Assembly: GCF_017875735.1 (NCBI RefSeq)
Contig: NZ_JAGGMZ010000001.1
Span: 310,001 to 374,000 of the forward strand
DNA: 64,000 nucleotides
Reading direction: 5' to 3'
From: Arthrobacter sp. CAN_C5
GTDB taxonomy: Bacteria; Actinomycetota; Actinomycetes; Actinomycetales; Micrococcaceae
Shown one piece after another: positions 16,040-24,040 of this stretch (position 1 is the stretch's first letter; the number at the start of each line of letters is the position of its first letter). The translations under genes were made by a program, and so were the position numbers. The notes below the pieces were generated by a model that worked only from the letters and a program-made list of their open reading frames with translations, did no database searches and was not told where the DNA came from.

Positions 16040-16891
16040 GTGAGCAAAGCTGCTGAGGATGGGGCCATTGAAAGCGACACACTGAAGGTCAGGCTGCTGC
16101 AGACCGATCCCACGCTGGGCGATGTCGACGGCAACCTGCGGGAGATTGACTCGTTGATCGCAGCTGCCACCGACAGCGATCTGGTGGTGCTCCCCGAACT
16201 GGCGACCCACGGTTACCACCTGAGCGAGGTACCTGATGCGATGCCGCTGCAGCCTACGGATCAGCGTCTACTGGGTCTGAGTAGGCATGGCCCGGCAGCT
16301 GTGGTGGGCTTTGCCGAAGCCTTCCGTCACCACACCTTCAACAGTGCGGCCCTGCTGAGCCACGGCGAGGCCCGGATTCAGCGCAAGATGTTCCTGCCGA
16401 CGTACCGCGGATGGGAAGAGCGCAAGCATTTCCGTCCCGGCGGGCAGTTGCACTGTGAGGACCTTTTGAACACCCGCCTGTCGGTGCTGATCTGTAACGA
16501 TGCCTGGCAGCCCGCCATTCCCTGGCTCGCCGCTCATGCAGGCGCCGAAGTTTTGGTGGTACCCGTCAATAGCGCAACGAGCCACGTGGGCGTAGCAACG
16601 GAGCGTGCCTGGGAAATTCTCCTGCTCCACGCTGCAGTGGTACTGCAGTCTTTTGTGGTCTTCGTCAACCGGTGCGGGGAGGAAAACCAGCGGGACTTCT
16701 GGGGTGGTTCGCGCGTGATCCACCCCTCCGGTGAAGTTCTCGGCCAACTGGGATCAGACCCCGGCCAGCTGGATGTTGAACTCGATCTGGGGGAGCTGCG
16801 GCTCCTGCGGCGCCAGTGGCCCCTTCTGCAGGAATCCAGGGCAGACCTCATTGCCCGCGAGGCTGGCAGGCTGGCGGCGGACGACCTCTGA
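16040..16891 (+). CDS. Carbon-nitrogen hydrolase (nitrilase superfamily)
   Basis: A 283-residue amidase-type enzyme with the nitrilase-superfamily Glu-Lys-Cys triad: Glu in LPELATHGY, Lys in RKMFLPTY and Cys in LICNDAWQPAIPWLAA. It would hydrolyse a C-N bond (amide, carbamoyl or nitrile) in the cytoplasm. GTG at 16040 is preferred since AGAAGGG sits about nine bases before it and the superfamily fold starts shortly after; the frame is open for 83 more codons upstream but those look non-coding. It is divergent from the importer operon and is followed by the IclR gene on the same strand. Confidence 0.82.
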   Translation: MSKAAEDGAIESDTLKVRLLQTDPTLGDVDGNLREIDSLIAAATDSDLVVLPELATHGYHLSEVPDAMPLQPTDQRLLGLSRHGPAAVVGFAEAFRHHTFNSAALLSHGEARIQRKMFLPTYRGWEERKHFRPGGQLHCEDLLNTRLSVLICNDAWQPAIPWLAAHAGAEVLVVPVNSATSHVGVATERAWEILLLHAAVVLQSFVVFVNRCGEENQRDFWGGSRVIHPSGEVLGQLGSDPGQLDVELDLGELRLLRRQWPLLQESRADLIAREAGRLAADDL

Positions 16892-16948
16892 CGCCGTCGC
16901 CAACCACCGCTGCCGCTGAATCAGGGTTGTGCTTCCTGCATCAACAGT

Positions 16949-16961
16949 TGTAAATATCGCA
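16949..16961. promoter_or_regulatory. Possible IclR operator upstream of its own gene
   Basis: TGTAAATATCGCA resembles TGCAAAATATGCA at 15837-15849 (shared TGYAAA...GCA). It lies 22 bp before the iclR-type start, a position suited to autoregulation. Confidence 0.3.
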
Positions 16962-16983
16962 TCTGGCTTCTAGGCTTTGCGTC

Positions 16984-17766
16984 ATGAGCACGGGGCAGAA
17001 GCAAAGTGGGGCAGCCAAGATCATGGCCGTGCTGGAAGTGCTAGGTACGGCAGATGCGGTGCTGCACCCCCACGGAATGACCGTTTCGGAGGTCTCCCGG
17101 GCGTTGGGCCGCGATAAATCAATCGTTTCCCGGCAGCTGAAGAGCCTGTTGGAGTCCGGGCTGGTATCTAGGGGCCCAGCCGGATGTTTTGAGTTGAGCT
17201 GGCGGTTGTACGCTTTGGCTTCCCGTGCCGGTGATCAGCATCTTGCCAAGAAAGCCGGCCCAGTGATGCGCAAGCTCACGGACCATGTCCGTGAGCGCAC
17301 CCACCTCACAGTCCTCAGCGACGGTGAAGTGCTGACCGTGCGGTCTGAGAGCTCGCGCCGTTCCATCGAGACCCAGGGATGGGTGGGCCGGACCATCCCG
17401 GTGGGACGCAGCTCCAGCGGCATGGCGCTACTGATGGATCATGACGACGACCAGATCCTGGAGATCGCACACGCGTCGGACCCGAACGGGTCAAAGAGCC
17501 AGGCGGTAGCGTTCCTTGAGGAAATCAAACGGTCCCGGCAGCGGCAATATTCGGTGGCGAACCGAATCTTCGACCCGGAGATCATTGGCATCGGCACGCC
17601 GGTGCGGGACTTCTCGGGCAGGATCATCGCCGCGCTGAACATCTCTGGCCCGGCACTGCGGATCGAGGACCACGTCCACCCGTTCGGCTCGCACCTAGTG
17701 GCGGCAGCAGGAAGCCTGCGGCAGCCACTTCCGTCCGCGGGGCCCGGAGCAATTGGACACTCCTAG
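16984..17766 (+). CDS. IclR family transcriptional regulator
   Basis: A 260-residue regulator. A winged helix-turn-helix occupies about residues 10-75 (MTVSEVSRALGRDKSIVSRQ), followed by the IclR effector-binding domain with VRSESSRRSIETQGWVGRTI, PVGRSSSGMALL and the typical DPEIIGIGTPVRDFSGRIIA. It lies directly after the nitrilase gene and probably controls the divergent uptake/hydrolysis genes in response to the substrate. Confidence 0.9.
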   Translation: MSTGQKQSGAAKIMAVLEVLGTADAVLHPHGMTVSEVSRALGRDKSIVSRQLKSLLESGLVSRGPAGCFELSWRLYALASRAGDQHLAKKAGPVMRKLTDHVRERTHLTVLSDGEVLTVRSESSRRSIETQGWVGRTIPVGRSSSGMALLMDHDDDQILEIAHASDPNGSKSQAVAFLEEIKRSRQRQYSVANRIFDPEIIGIGTPVRDFSGRIIAALNISGPALRIEDHVHPFGSHLVAAAGSLRQPLPSAGPGAIGHS

Positions 17767-18516
17767 CTGTTTGGTGGGGAGTTTATCGGATGCGGATTCC
17801 GTAGCCCTGTTGAACGTTGATGAGGTCAGTGTCGTTTACCAAGATGGGATCGGCGCTGGCCACCGTTGTTGGTTCGGCTGCCGCGTCGTTTCCGTCTTAA
17901 TCCAGTCTATGTGATGTAGCACGGATTTGAATGGTTTTGGAAGCTCAAAACATAGACCGGATCATCAGAGCCTTGATGGAACCCGTGGCAATGCGCGAAG
18001 GGGTGCGGCTAGTTGTCGCGAATCGCCGTGGACTGCTCGGTCGGCCGCCCATGGGATGACTCTATGTTTTTGGCAGGGGCCCCGGGGCAGGTCTGCTGCC
18101 CGCAGGCCTGCACTACAGGTCCTCCAGGAAATGCGCTAACCAGAACAACGCCCCTATGTTATCTGCACTGTTATCGGCGTTTCGTTTGGTAGGTGAAAGG
18201 TTTACCAAGCCGTCACCTGCCCCGGTGTCAGAGGAGGCTACCGCGTATCAGGCTCCGGCGCTTCGTTTGTAGTCGGAGGATTCAGGGATCGCTTAGACCG
18301 TCAGCCACGGCGCGTGCCAATATCATTGATCGGTTCGTTACGCAGCTTCGCGGCGATGATGTCGCCCAGTGATCCTGATGGCCGGTCGGTTCACGAGTAA
18401 CCCATCCGTGAGAACGGCTGTTTCGAAGAATAGTCAGGTACGCCGGTTAGGGCTCGCAGCAGCAACGCCAAGGAACTGCCCTCCAGGCTCCGCGAACTGA
18501 TTGGATAAAGCCCATC
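17767..18516. other. 750-bp stretch with fragments only
   Basis: Besides the remnant at 17783-17896, short protein-like frames occur at about 17932-18060 (MVLEAQNIDRIIRALMEP, 42 codons) and 18156-18272 (MLSALLSAFRLVGERF, 38 codons). Neither has a ribosome site or a recognisable relative. I see no RNA gene. Confidence 0.4.
17783..17896 (-). pseudogene. C-terminal remnant of an unidentified gene
   Basis: A start-less minus frame between an in-frame TAA (17897-17899) and a stop (17783-17785) encodes 37 residues ending DLINVQQGYGIRIR. The sequence looks like a protein C-terminus by composition. No upstream continuation is present. Family not recognised. Confidence 0.3.
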
Positions 18517-19200
18517 ATGCTTAGCTCACCCAGCGGACGTCGCGGAGGGTACTTTGCCTCAGCAGCAGTTGCCGCCCTCATCCTTACAGGCTGCGCAACA
18601 GAGGCCCCGGCCCAAAGCCAGGAAACGGCGTCGCCGCCGACGGTTTCCTCCACGCCCGCGGTGCCGGCTCCCGCGCAGACATCTGCGCCGCCCGCACCTG
18701 AAACTCCCGTGGCGTCGGCCCCCGCTCCTACCCAGTTGACGGTCCTGCCCGAGTCTGCCCCGGTTTCATTTAGCATCCCCGCAATCGGCGCGGGATCAGA
18801 GCTCCTTAGCCTCGGGCTGCGCGACAACGGCTCACTCGAAGTCCCACCCGATGGCCCCGGCGCCCCCGCGAGCTGGTACAACGACTCCCCCACACCCGGT
18901 GAACGCGGACCCGCTGTCCTCCTCGGCCACGTCAACGCCACCGACGGCGGCCCAGGCGTCTTCGCCGACCTACGCAGCCTCAAGGCCGGCGACACTATCG
19001 AAGTCGCCCGCGAAGACGGCACCACAGCAACGTTCGTCTTTGATCGCGGCGAGCAGTACCCCAAAGACGAGTTCCCGACCCAGACGGTCTACGGCAACAC
19101 CGAGGGATCCGAACTACGCCTGATAACCTGCGACGGCTATGACCCGGATACCGGTGAATTCGACGACAACTACGTCGTCTACGCAAAGCTAGTCACCTAA
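18517..19200 (+). CDS. Class F sortase-like lipoprotein
   Basis: A 227-residue secreted protein. The N-terminal signal ends in a lipobox (ALILTGCAT, Cys about 27), followed by a Pro/Ala/Ser linker to about residue 80 and a sortase beta-barrel. The conserved His is in VLLGHVNATDGGPGVF and the Cys in RLITCDGYDPDTGEF. In class F sortases a catalytic Arg normally lies about 12 residues after the Cys; here that segment reads FDDNYVVYA, so Arg appears replaced by Asp. No substrate with a sorting signal is seen nearby. Transpeptidase activity is therefore uncertain. Confidence 0.8.
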   Translation: MLSSPSGRRGGYFASAAVAALILTGCATEAPAQSQETASPPTVSSTPAVPAPAQTSAPPAPETPVASAPAPTQLTVLPESAPVSFSIPAIGAGSELLSLGLRDNGSLEVPPDGPGAPASWYNDSPTPGERGPAVLLGHVNATDGGPGVFADLRSLKAGDTIEVAREDGTTATFVFDRGEQYPKDEFPTQTVYGNTEGSELRLITCDGYDPDTGEFDDNYVVYAKLVT

Positions 19201-19256
19201 AATCGTGCATCCGATAGGGGCTGCCGCTATCGCGGTGAATCTCCACTGCAGTCCAC

Positions 19257-19433
19257 TGGGACGTGAAACGCTTCCGCTACCGGCTCTTCGCCACCGCCGG
19301 TAAACTCACCCGCCACGGCAGGCAAATCACCCTTCTGCTGCCCGAATAAACGCCGGAAAGAGACCTCATCACTACCGTCATCGAGGCCATCAAAAGCTTG
19401 ACCGAACGACAACCGAAGATCGCCCGAACCTGA
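19257..19433 (+). pseudogene. C-terminal fragment of an IS transposase (IS1380-like)
   Basis: An in-frame fragment reads WDVKRFRYRLFATAGKLT and then GRQITLLLPE, a stop at 19347-19349, then TPERDLITTVIEAIKSLTER to a TGA at 19431-19433. The arrangement of a basic FRYRLF-like strand followed by a short helix resembles the C-terminus of IS1380-family transposases. It lacks everything upstream and has an internal stop. Family assignment is from pattern memory only. Confidence 0.5.
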
Positions 19434-19691
19434 CTTCACGGGCCGTCAATGACCACCACAAAGACAGGAAAAACACACCGACCGCACGTGGAACCGGCGC
19501 CCCACCCGGCGGATAAAGGGACATCCCGCCATGCCTAAAAAACGGTTGCCATCCGACCAGCAACGCAAACTCACTCATCCAACCCGATCAAACGCCCGAT
19601 GAAAAATTCGGGCTTAGCGCTGGTTCTGGTGGTGTACGTCGAGGATCAGTAGGAAGCGACTCATTATTGATTCCCGTTCTATAGATGAGGA
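19434..19691. other. Intergenic stretch between IS fragment and plasmid-type genes
   Basis: No supported gene. A long minus frame at 19390-19578 has no ribosome site or recognisable feature. Confidence 0.4.
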
Positions 19692-20003
19692 CTAGGATTC
19701 TGCGCCAGGCGAATCGTCTGGTGAAGGTTGCTGTGTTATGTCTGATGGAGTGGAGCGCCGGGCATTGCGTCGCCGACCGGCAGCGCTGTTCTCTAGTCCG
19801 AGCTTCTTAAGTTGTTCGGCGGTCCAGCCGTCTTTCGTGGCACGAACGTAAGCACGTTTGTCGTCCTTCTCCGCTTCTGCAAGTTGCTCTTTGAGGTCAG
19901 CGACTCGTTGCCGCACCTTCACCAAAGCGGTCACAGATTCGATACGGGTATCCAGGAGAGCGCGAGCCTGAGTCTGTGCCTGTTCAATGCTGATAGTTGC
20001 CAT
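19692..20003 (-). CDS. Plasmid-type coiled-coil protein (103 aa)
   Basis: A 103-residue soluble protein with a predicted long helix (residues about 5-60, RIESVTALVKVRQRVADLKE and onward, heptad-like), then a WTAEQLKKLGL segment and a polar tail. Small proteins of this style accompany mobilization genes on actinobacterial plasmids. It is on the opposite strand to mobCA. I infer a DNA-transfer or partition accessory role without direct evidence. Confidence 0.6.
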   Translation of the reverse strand: MATISIEQAQTQARALLDTRIESVTALVKVRQRVADLKEQLAEAEKDDKRAYVRATKDGWTAEQLKKLGLENSAAGRRRNARRSTPSDITQQPSPDDSPGAES

Positions 20004-20038
20004 ACCTCCACCCTAACTTTGATGCAGCCGGGCTGGCA

Positions 20039-20259
20039 CTATACGGAGCACAAGTAGTCCGACTCATTCAGTGGGAGATCGTGTAGGTTTGCGTTCGCTG
20101 GATCGTGGAACCACTTGTCTAAATCGTCCGTCCCGTACCGAACCAAACGGGGCGAGATTCGGTAATACTCTGGGCTTCTCCTGTCTGCCGCCACCGGCCC
20201 AGGTCAGCGGTGCTGACACCGTATTTACGTTCCACGCTCTTAGGTGAGATGAGAGCCAT
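20039..20259 (-). pseudogene. Helix-turn-helix (excisionase/MerR-like) protein, frameshifted
   Basis: ATG 20259, preceded by AGGAG at good distance, starts MALISPKSVERKYGVSTADL, GRWRQTGE. The frame then fails near 20178. One base change of frame restores PEYYRISPRLVRYGTDDLDK followed by WFHDPANANLHDL to the stop at 20039. The whole length is one base short of a multiple of three, so a single-base deletion explains it. The restored product (about 73 aa) looks like a small winged-helix DNA-binding protein of plasmids or phages. Confidence 0.65.
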
Positions 20260-20498
20260 GGTTGTGTTCTCCTGTTTGTCATCCTTGCCACCGTTCCTTT
20301 CGGCAACGCCGTCATCACTTGGCTGCGAGGTGAATTGGCAAGTTGGATCTAGGGGACCGTGGAATACCGCAAGGGAGCGTAGTGAGTGAGGATATGCCGC
20401 GAAAGCGCCCAGTGGAGACTTGCCAAGAAAAGGGCAGACAGTACATTCACAAGCCGAAACGGAACGGCGTAACTGATCTATCAATTGCAGTCGCGAAG
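20260..20498. other. Control region before the transfer origin
   Basis: No supported gene; the plus frame across 20343-20639 crosses the inverted repeats of the probable oriT and has no ribosome site. Contains the promoter side of the HTH pseudogene. Confidence 0.4.
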
Positions 20499-20619
20499 AC
20501 TCCGCTAAAGCGGAGTAAAACGGAGCAAGCTATATACTTATGCCCGCATAAGTTGCTCTTGCTCTCGACACAGGGTGTCTCGTGCGGCACACTGGGAGTG
20601 TGGTCCCCGAGGTTCGGGG
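20499..20619. other. Probable origin of transfer (oriT)
   Basis: A cluster of perfect inverted repeats just upstream of mobC: ACTCCGCT-AA-AGCGGAGT (20499-20516), CTTATGC-CC-GCATAAG (20537-20552) nested within GAGCAA/TTGCTC (20523-20528, 20553-20558), CACACT-GGG-AGTGTG (20588-20602) and CCCCGA-GGT-TCGGGG (20605-20619). Such arrays beside relaxosome genes are typical of oriT sites. The nick position cannot be assigned by eye. Confidence 0.6.
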
Positions 20620-20653
20620 TCGCTGCGCTGGGCATCTGAGAGGCGGTGGTTGC

Positions 20654-21046
20654 ATGTCTGAGGACATGGAGAAGCGTTCGCGCTTTGGGAAGCGCCGCCG
20701 TGAGAACGCCCCGAAGGGGACGAAGAAGCGCCGTGAGGTGTGGGTGACAGCTGAGGAAGAAGCTCAGCTGTTGATCCGGGCCGAGCGTGAAGGCGTGACC
20801 GTTCCTAAGCTTTTGATCAGTGCTGCTACCTCTGATGCGGTAGAGACTCCCACGGAGCGCCGTGCGATTGTGGCCGAGCTTATGGCGGTTCACACGTTGC
20901 TGGGGCGAGTGTCGAATAACGTCAACCAGATCGCCCGTCACGCGAACGCTGGGGATGAGTTCCCGAAGGATGCCGCAGCTGCGCTGGCGTATGTGCGAGA
21001 GGTCGCCCAGCGCATTGATGCAACCGTTGAGGGGATCAACCCGTGA
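20654..21046 (+). CDS. mobC: Mobilization relaxosome protein MobC
   Basis: A 130-residue basic protein with the MobC family pattern: a basic N-terminus (KRSRFGKRRRENAPKGTKKR), a ribbon-helix-helix-like EVWVTAEEEAQLLIRAEREG, and the conserved LLGRVSNNVNQIARHANAG. MobC binds oriT and helps strand separation for the relaxase. ATG 20654 follows GAGAGGCGG. Its stop overlaps the mobA start by four bases (21043-21046), indicating translational coupling. Confidence 0.88.
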   Translation: MSEDMEKRSRFGKRRRENAPKGTKKRREVWVTAEEEAQLLIRAEREGVTVPKLLISAATSDAVETPTERRAIVAELMAVHTLLGRVSNNVNQIARHANAGDEFPKDAAAALAYVREVAQRIDATVEGINP

Positions 21047-22695
21047 TCCCGAACATTACCCGTGGTTCTCGGATGGGTGGGCTGATGGTCTACCTTGCAT
21101 CCACAGACGCGGACAAGACGAAGAACGCACACACCAACCCGCACCTGGTAGCCGGGGATGCGGCAATAATGGCGTGGTACGACGACGGCACGATAGGCCG
21201 CGACGATGCACTAGCTATTGCTAAGCACTTGGATCAGCCGCACCGTAAGTTCGGCGTGGAGGTCTTGCAAAAGGATCTTCGCTGGGACGAAGCGACTAAG
21301 CAGCGCGTGGACCACGGCCACAAGCAGGCCGACGTGTGGCATTGTTCGTTGAGTTTGCGAGCTGGTGAGCGTGAGCTGACGGATCAAGAGTGGGGCGATA
21401 TCGCCAACGAGTTCGTTGATGAAATGGGTTTCACCGAAGCCAGCGGCAAAGCACAGTGCCGGTGGGCTGCGGTCAATCACGGAGTGAGCACCAATGGCAA
21501 TCACCACATACACATTGCCGTGTCACTGGTGCGCGAGGACGGCACGAAGGCATCCACCCATGGCGACTACCGCCGTGCACAGAGAACCTGCCGGGAGCTG
21601 GAGTCCAAGCACGGTTTAGAGGAACTGTCCTCAGTCCACGCGACCAGGGGATACGAGCGGGCCGAACCGCAAATAGCTGTCCGCAATGATCGGGAAATGT
21701 ACCGGGATTCTTTGTCGCGGAAAGTCCGGGCTGCTGCCACGTCGTCGCAGTCCGAAGCGCAGTTCGTCCGCCGGGGACGTGACACGGGGCTGCTGATGCG
21801 CCCACGGTATGAGAAGGGCACCACTGATGTAGTGGTGGGCTACTCGGTAGCCGAACGCCCGCCCCGAGGGGAGCGCCCCGTTTGGTACGGCGGCGGGAAG
21901 CTAGCCGGCGATCTTGGGTTAGGTCAGCTGCGCAAGGAATGGCCCGACACTCCCCAGGATGCGACCGCTGCCGCTGCGGAGTGGAACGCCGCCGCTCGCA
22001 ACAAGCGACAAGTCGCACCCGAGACAGTCAGTGCAGCACCTACACCTGAGTTGTGGGAGAAGCACACCCAGCAGGCTAAGGCCCTGGCAGATCAGTTACG
22101 CGAGATCCCACCGACCGATCACGCGACGTGGGCGAAAGCTGCCCGGCAGGCGTCAGGAACATTCGCGGCGTGGTCGGTACAGTTCGAACAGAAGCCGGGC
22201 CCGCTGGCCGCGACGGCGGCTGAGCTGTCTAAGACAGCCCAGCTGCGCAACCCCCGCGAACACTCAAAGCCGGTAGCTCTGCCGTCCCTGGCAGGGTCCG
22301 CCATGTTGCTCATGGCAGCGAACGGCAAGAGCAAATCAGCGGCGCACACAGCCATGATGGTCCAGCTGATGCGCACCGCCCGCGCCGTGTACGACATGCA
22401 CAACCAGTCGGGCCGGTTGCGGGAAAGCCAGCACCTTTACCGGGTACTGACCACGGAGCTTGCCCCGTTCTCCAAGACCATGCCCGCTCTCGTCACGGCT
22501 GGACCAGGACAGGCACCAGCAGCCACGGTTGGCACGCCAGCGAAGCAGGCCGAGGGCCGACAGCTCACAGCGGCGGAACTTGCCGGGGGAGACTTCGCGG
22601 CGACCAGGGCAGGCAGTGTCGTCCCATCGAAAACCGAACCGGCGAAACGCTACCAACCGACCACACCAGAACCGGATAAGGGCTACGGGCGCTAA
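21043..22695 (+). CDS. mobA: Relaxase/mobilization nuclease MobA
   Basis: A 550-residue relaxase (Relaxase PF03432, MOBP-like) that nicks oriT and covalently leads the transferred strand. The N-terminal ~230 residues are the nuclease: GSRMGGLMVYLAST, then VWHCSLSLRAGERELTDQEW, and the three-histidine metal motif in HGVSTNGNHHIHIAVSL (about 150-165). The C-terminal half is helical and variable. Start overlaps mobC. No type IV secretion genes are visible, so transfer would need a helper element. Confidence 0.9.
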   Translation: MIPNITRGSRMGGLMVYLASTDADKTKNAHTNPHLVAGDAAIMAWYDDGTIGRDDALAIAKHLDQPHRKFGVEVLQKDLRWDEATKQRVDHGHKQADVWHCSLSLRAGERELTDQEWGDIANEFVDEMGFTEASGKAQCRWAAVNHGVSTNGNHHIHIAVSLVREDGTKASTHGDYRRAQRTCRELESKHGLEELSSVHATRGYERAEPQIAVRNDREMYRDSLSRKVRAAATSSQSEAQFVRRGRDTGLLMRPRYEKGTTDVVVGYSVAERPPRGERPVWYGGGKLAGDLGLGQLRKEWPDTPQDATAAAAEWNAAARNKRQVAPETVSAAPTPELWEKHTQQAKALADQLREIPPTDHATWAKAARQASGTFAAWSVQFEQKPGPLAATAAELSKTAQLRNPREHSKPVALPSLAGSAMLLMAANGKSKSAAHTAMMVQLMRTARAVYDMHNQSGRLRESQHLYRVLTTELAPFSKTMPALVTAGPGQAPAATVGTPAKQAEGRQLTAAELAGGDFAATRAGSVVPSKTEPAKRYQPTTPEPDKGYGR

Positions 22696-22733
22696 AGCGT
22701 CCACGCCGTAACCAGCACACAGGGGGAGAGATC

Positions 22734-23930
22734 ATGAGTGAGTCAGACGGCATTGATGACGCAGTATCGGGAGGGTTCCGGCAATCGCTGATGCTCGCCT
22801 CACAGATCGCGGAGCGACTAGCGCGGGCACGGCAGGAATCCATGCGGCAACGCCAAGACCAGGTTGAGCGCTCCCAGACCGAAGCGCAGCGACAGATCAC
22901 CGCCGAGCGGACGGCCATGCGTGCCACCGTGGCACCGACAGAACATGGCCGTTGGTGGGACCAGGCCACCCCGGATCAAGTGGTCGAGGCATACCAGGCG
23001 GCAGAGGCGTGGAAAGATCACGACCCGCAAGCACTGGCCGCGTCGGAGAGAATCAATCAAGAAGTGGGACGCCGTTACGGGATCAATACCCACGACCTCA
23101 ACGGGGACAGCCAATATCTCGGATCAGCTGTCGAAGCGCAGCAAGCCGAGCAGGCCCGCACACAAGCGGTGCGCGACCATCAGGGATCTATGGCACTGAT
23201 CGCCGCCGCCCAAGCTGAGGAAATTCGCGCCAACGCCGCAGCGCTACGCCCAGAGATCGAGCGCCACCAGGTGCCCGAAGATTACCTAGCCAACCCCGAG
23301 CTGGTGGAAGCGCTGAACAACTCCCGCGAAGCGACTGGACCGGAGGCCACAGCAGAGACAGACCGGGCAGTTGCCGAACGCATGTACTTGATTGAGAAGG
23401 ACGGCGTGAACGGTCCGAGTATCGAGCAGCTGCGCGAGGAAATCGGGCAGAACTATTCAGGAGCAGACGACTCCCTATTCAAAGATCCCGAGTTCGTGAA
23501 CGCGGCGAAGGACTGGCACGAATCAAAAGCCCTCGCAGAAGGCGGCTTTCTCGAGAAAGGCAACACCGGTTTAGAAGCCCGATACGGGAACAGCGAAAAA
23601 GAGCTGTTCGACCGGATCGGACCCATGGGGCGAGACATCGAAAGCGACGTACTCAAAGACAACGCCGAGAACCTACGCGGACAAGCCGGAGACGCTAGAG
23701 CGTCATCGGCTGCTGCCTACGGTTCAGCCCAACACAATCAGGAGTTCGCCAACTCATTGAAAGGGTCAGCGAACGAGGAACACATACAGGGCCGAGTCCT
23801 GGCCGCAACGGACCAAGCCAAACACCCAGGCGACGCCGTGAAGGGCCCAGCGAAGGCACCGAAGGCCCGTAAAGCGAACTTGGGGACAGGGATGGGCAAA
23901 GACAAGAGTCGAGGCGGACCGGCCCGCTAG
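22734..23930 (+). CDS. Mobilization-associated coiled-coil protein
   Basis: A 398-residue hydrophilic protein 38 bp after mobA, with a long helical region (residues about 15-60, RLARARQESMRQRQDQVERS and so on) and an Ala/Glu/Gln-rich middle, ending in a basic tail (KAPKARKANLGTGMGKDK). No enzyme motif is visible. Conserved position after mobA suggests an accessory role in conjugative processing, inferred from context only. Confidence 0.6.
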   Translation: MSESDGIDDAVSGGFRQSLMLASQIAERLARARQESMRQRQDQVERSQTEAQRQITAERTAMRATVAPTEHGRWWDQATPDQVVEAYQAAEAWKDHDPQALAASERINQEVGRRYGINTHDLNGDSQYLGSAVEAQQAEQARTQAVRDHQGSMALIAAAQAEEIRANAAALRPEIERHQVPEDYLANPELVEALNNSREATGPEATAETDRAVAERMYLIEKDGVNGPSIEQLREEIGQNYSGADDSLFKDPEFVNAAKDWHESKALAEGGFLEKGNTGLEARYGNSEKELFDRIGPMGRDIESDVLKDNAENLRGQAGDARASSAAAYGSAQHNQEFANSLKGSANEEHIQGRVLAATDQAKHPGDAVKGPAKAPKARKANLGTGMGKDKSRGGPAR

Positions 23931-24040
23931 AACGGTACACAGAGTCGGCATCGGTGTGGTGAGGGGTTACCGAAGCACCTGGCGGCACCTGCAGATTAGC
24001 AACTGGGTCGACCTATTTTGTCTTAGACATTCCAAGATAA

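Noticed and set aside
18156-18272. 38-codon ORF MLSALLSAFRLVGERF
   Set aside because: Protein-like composition but no ribosome site and no family that I recognise; kept only in the gap note.
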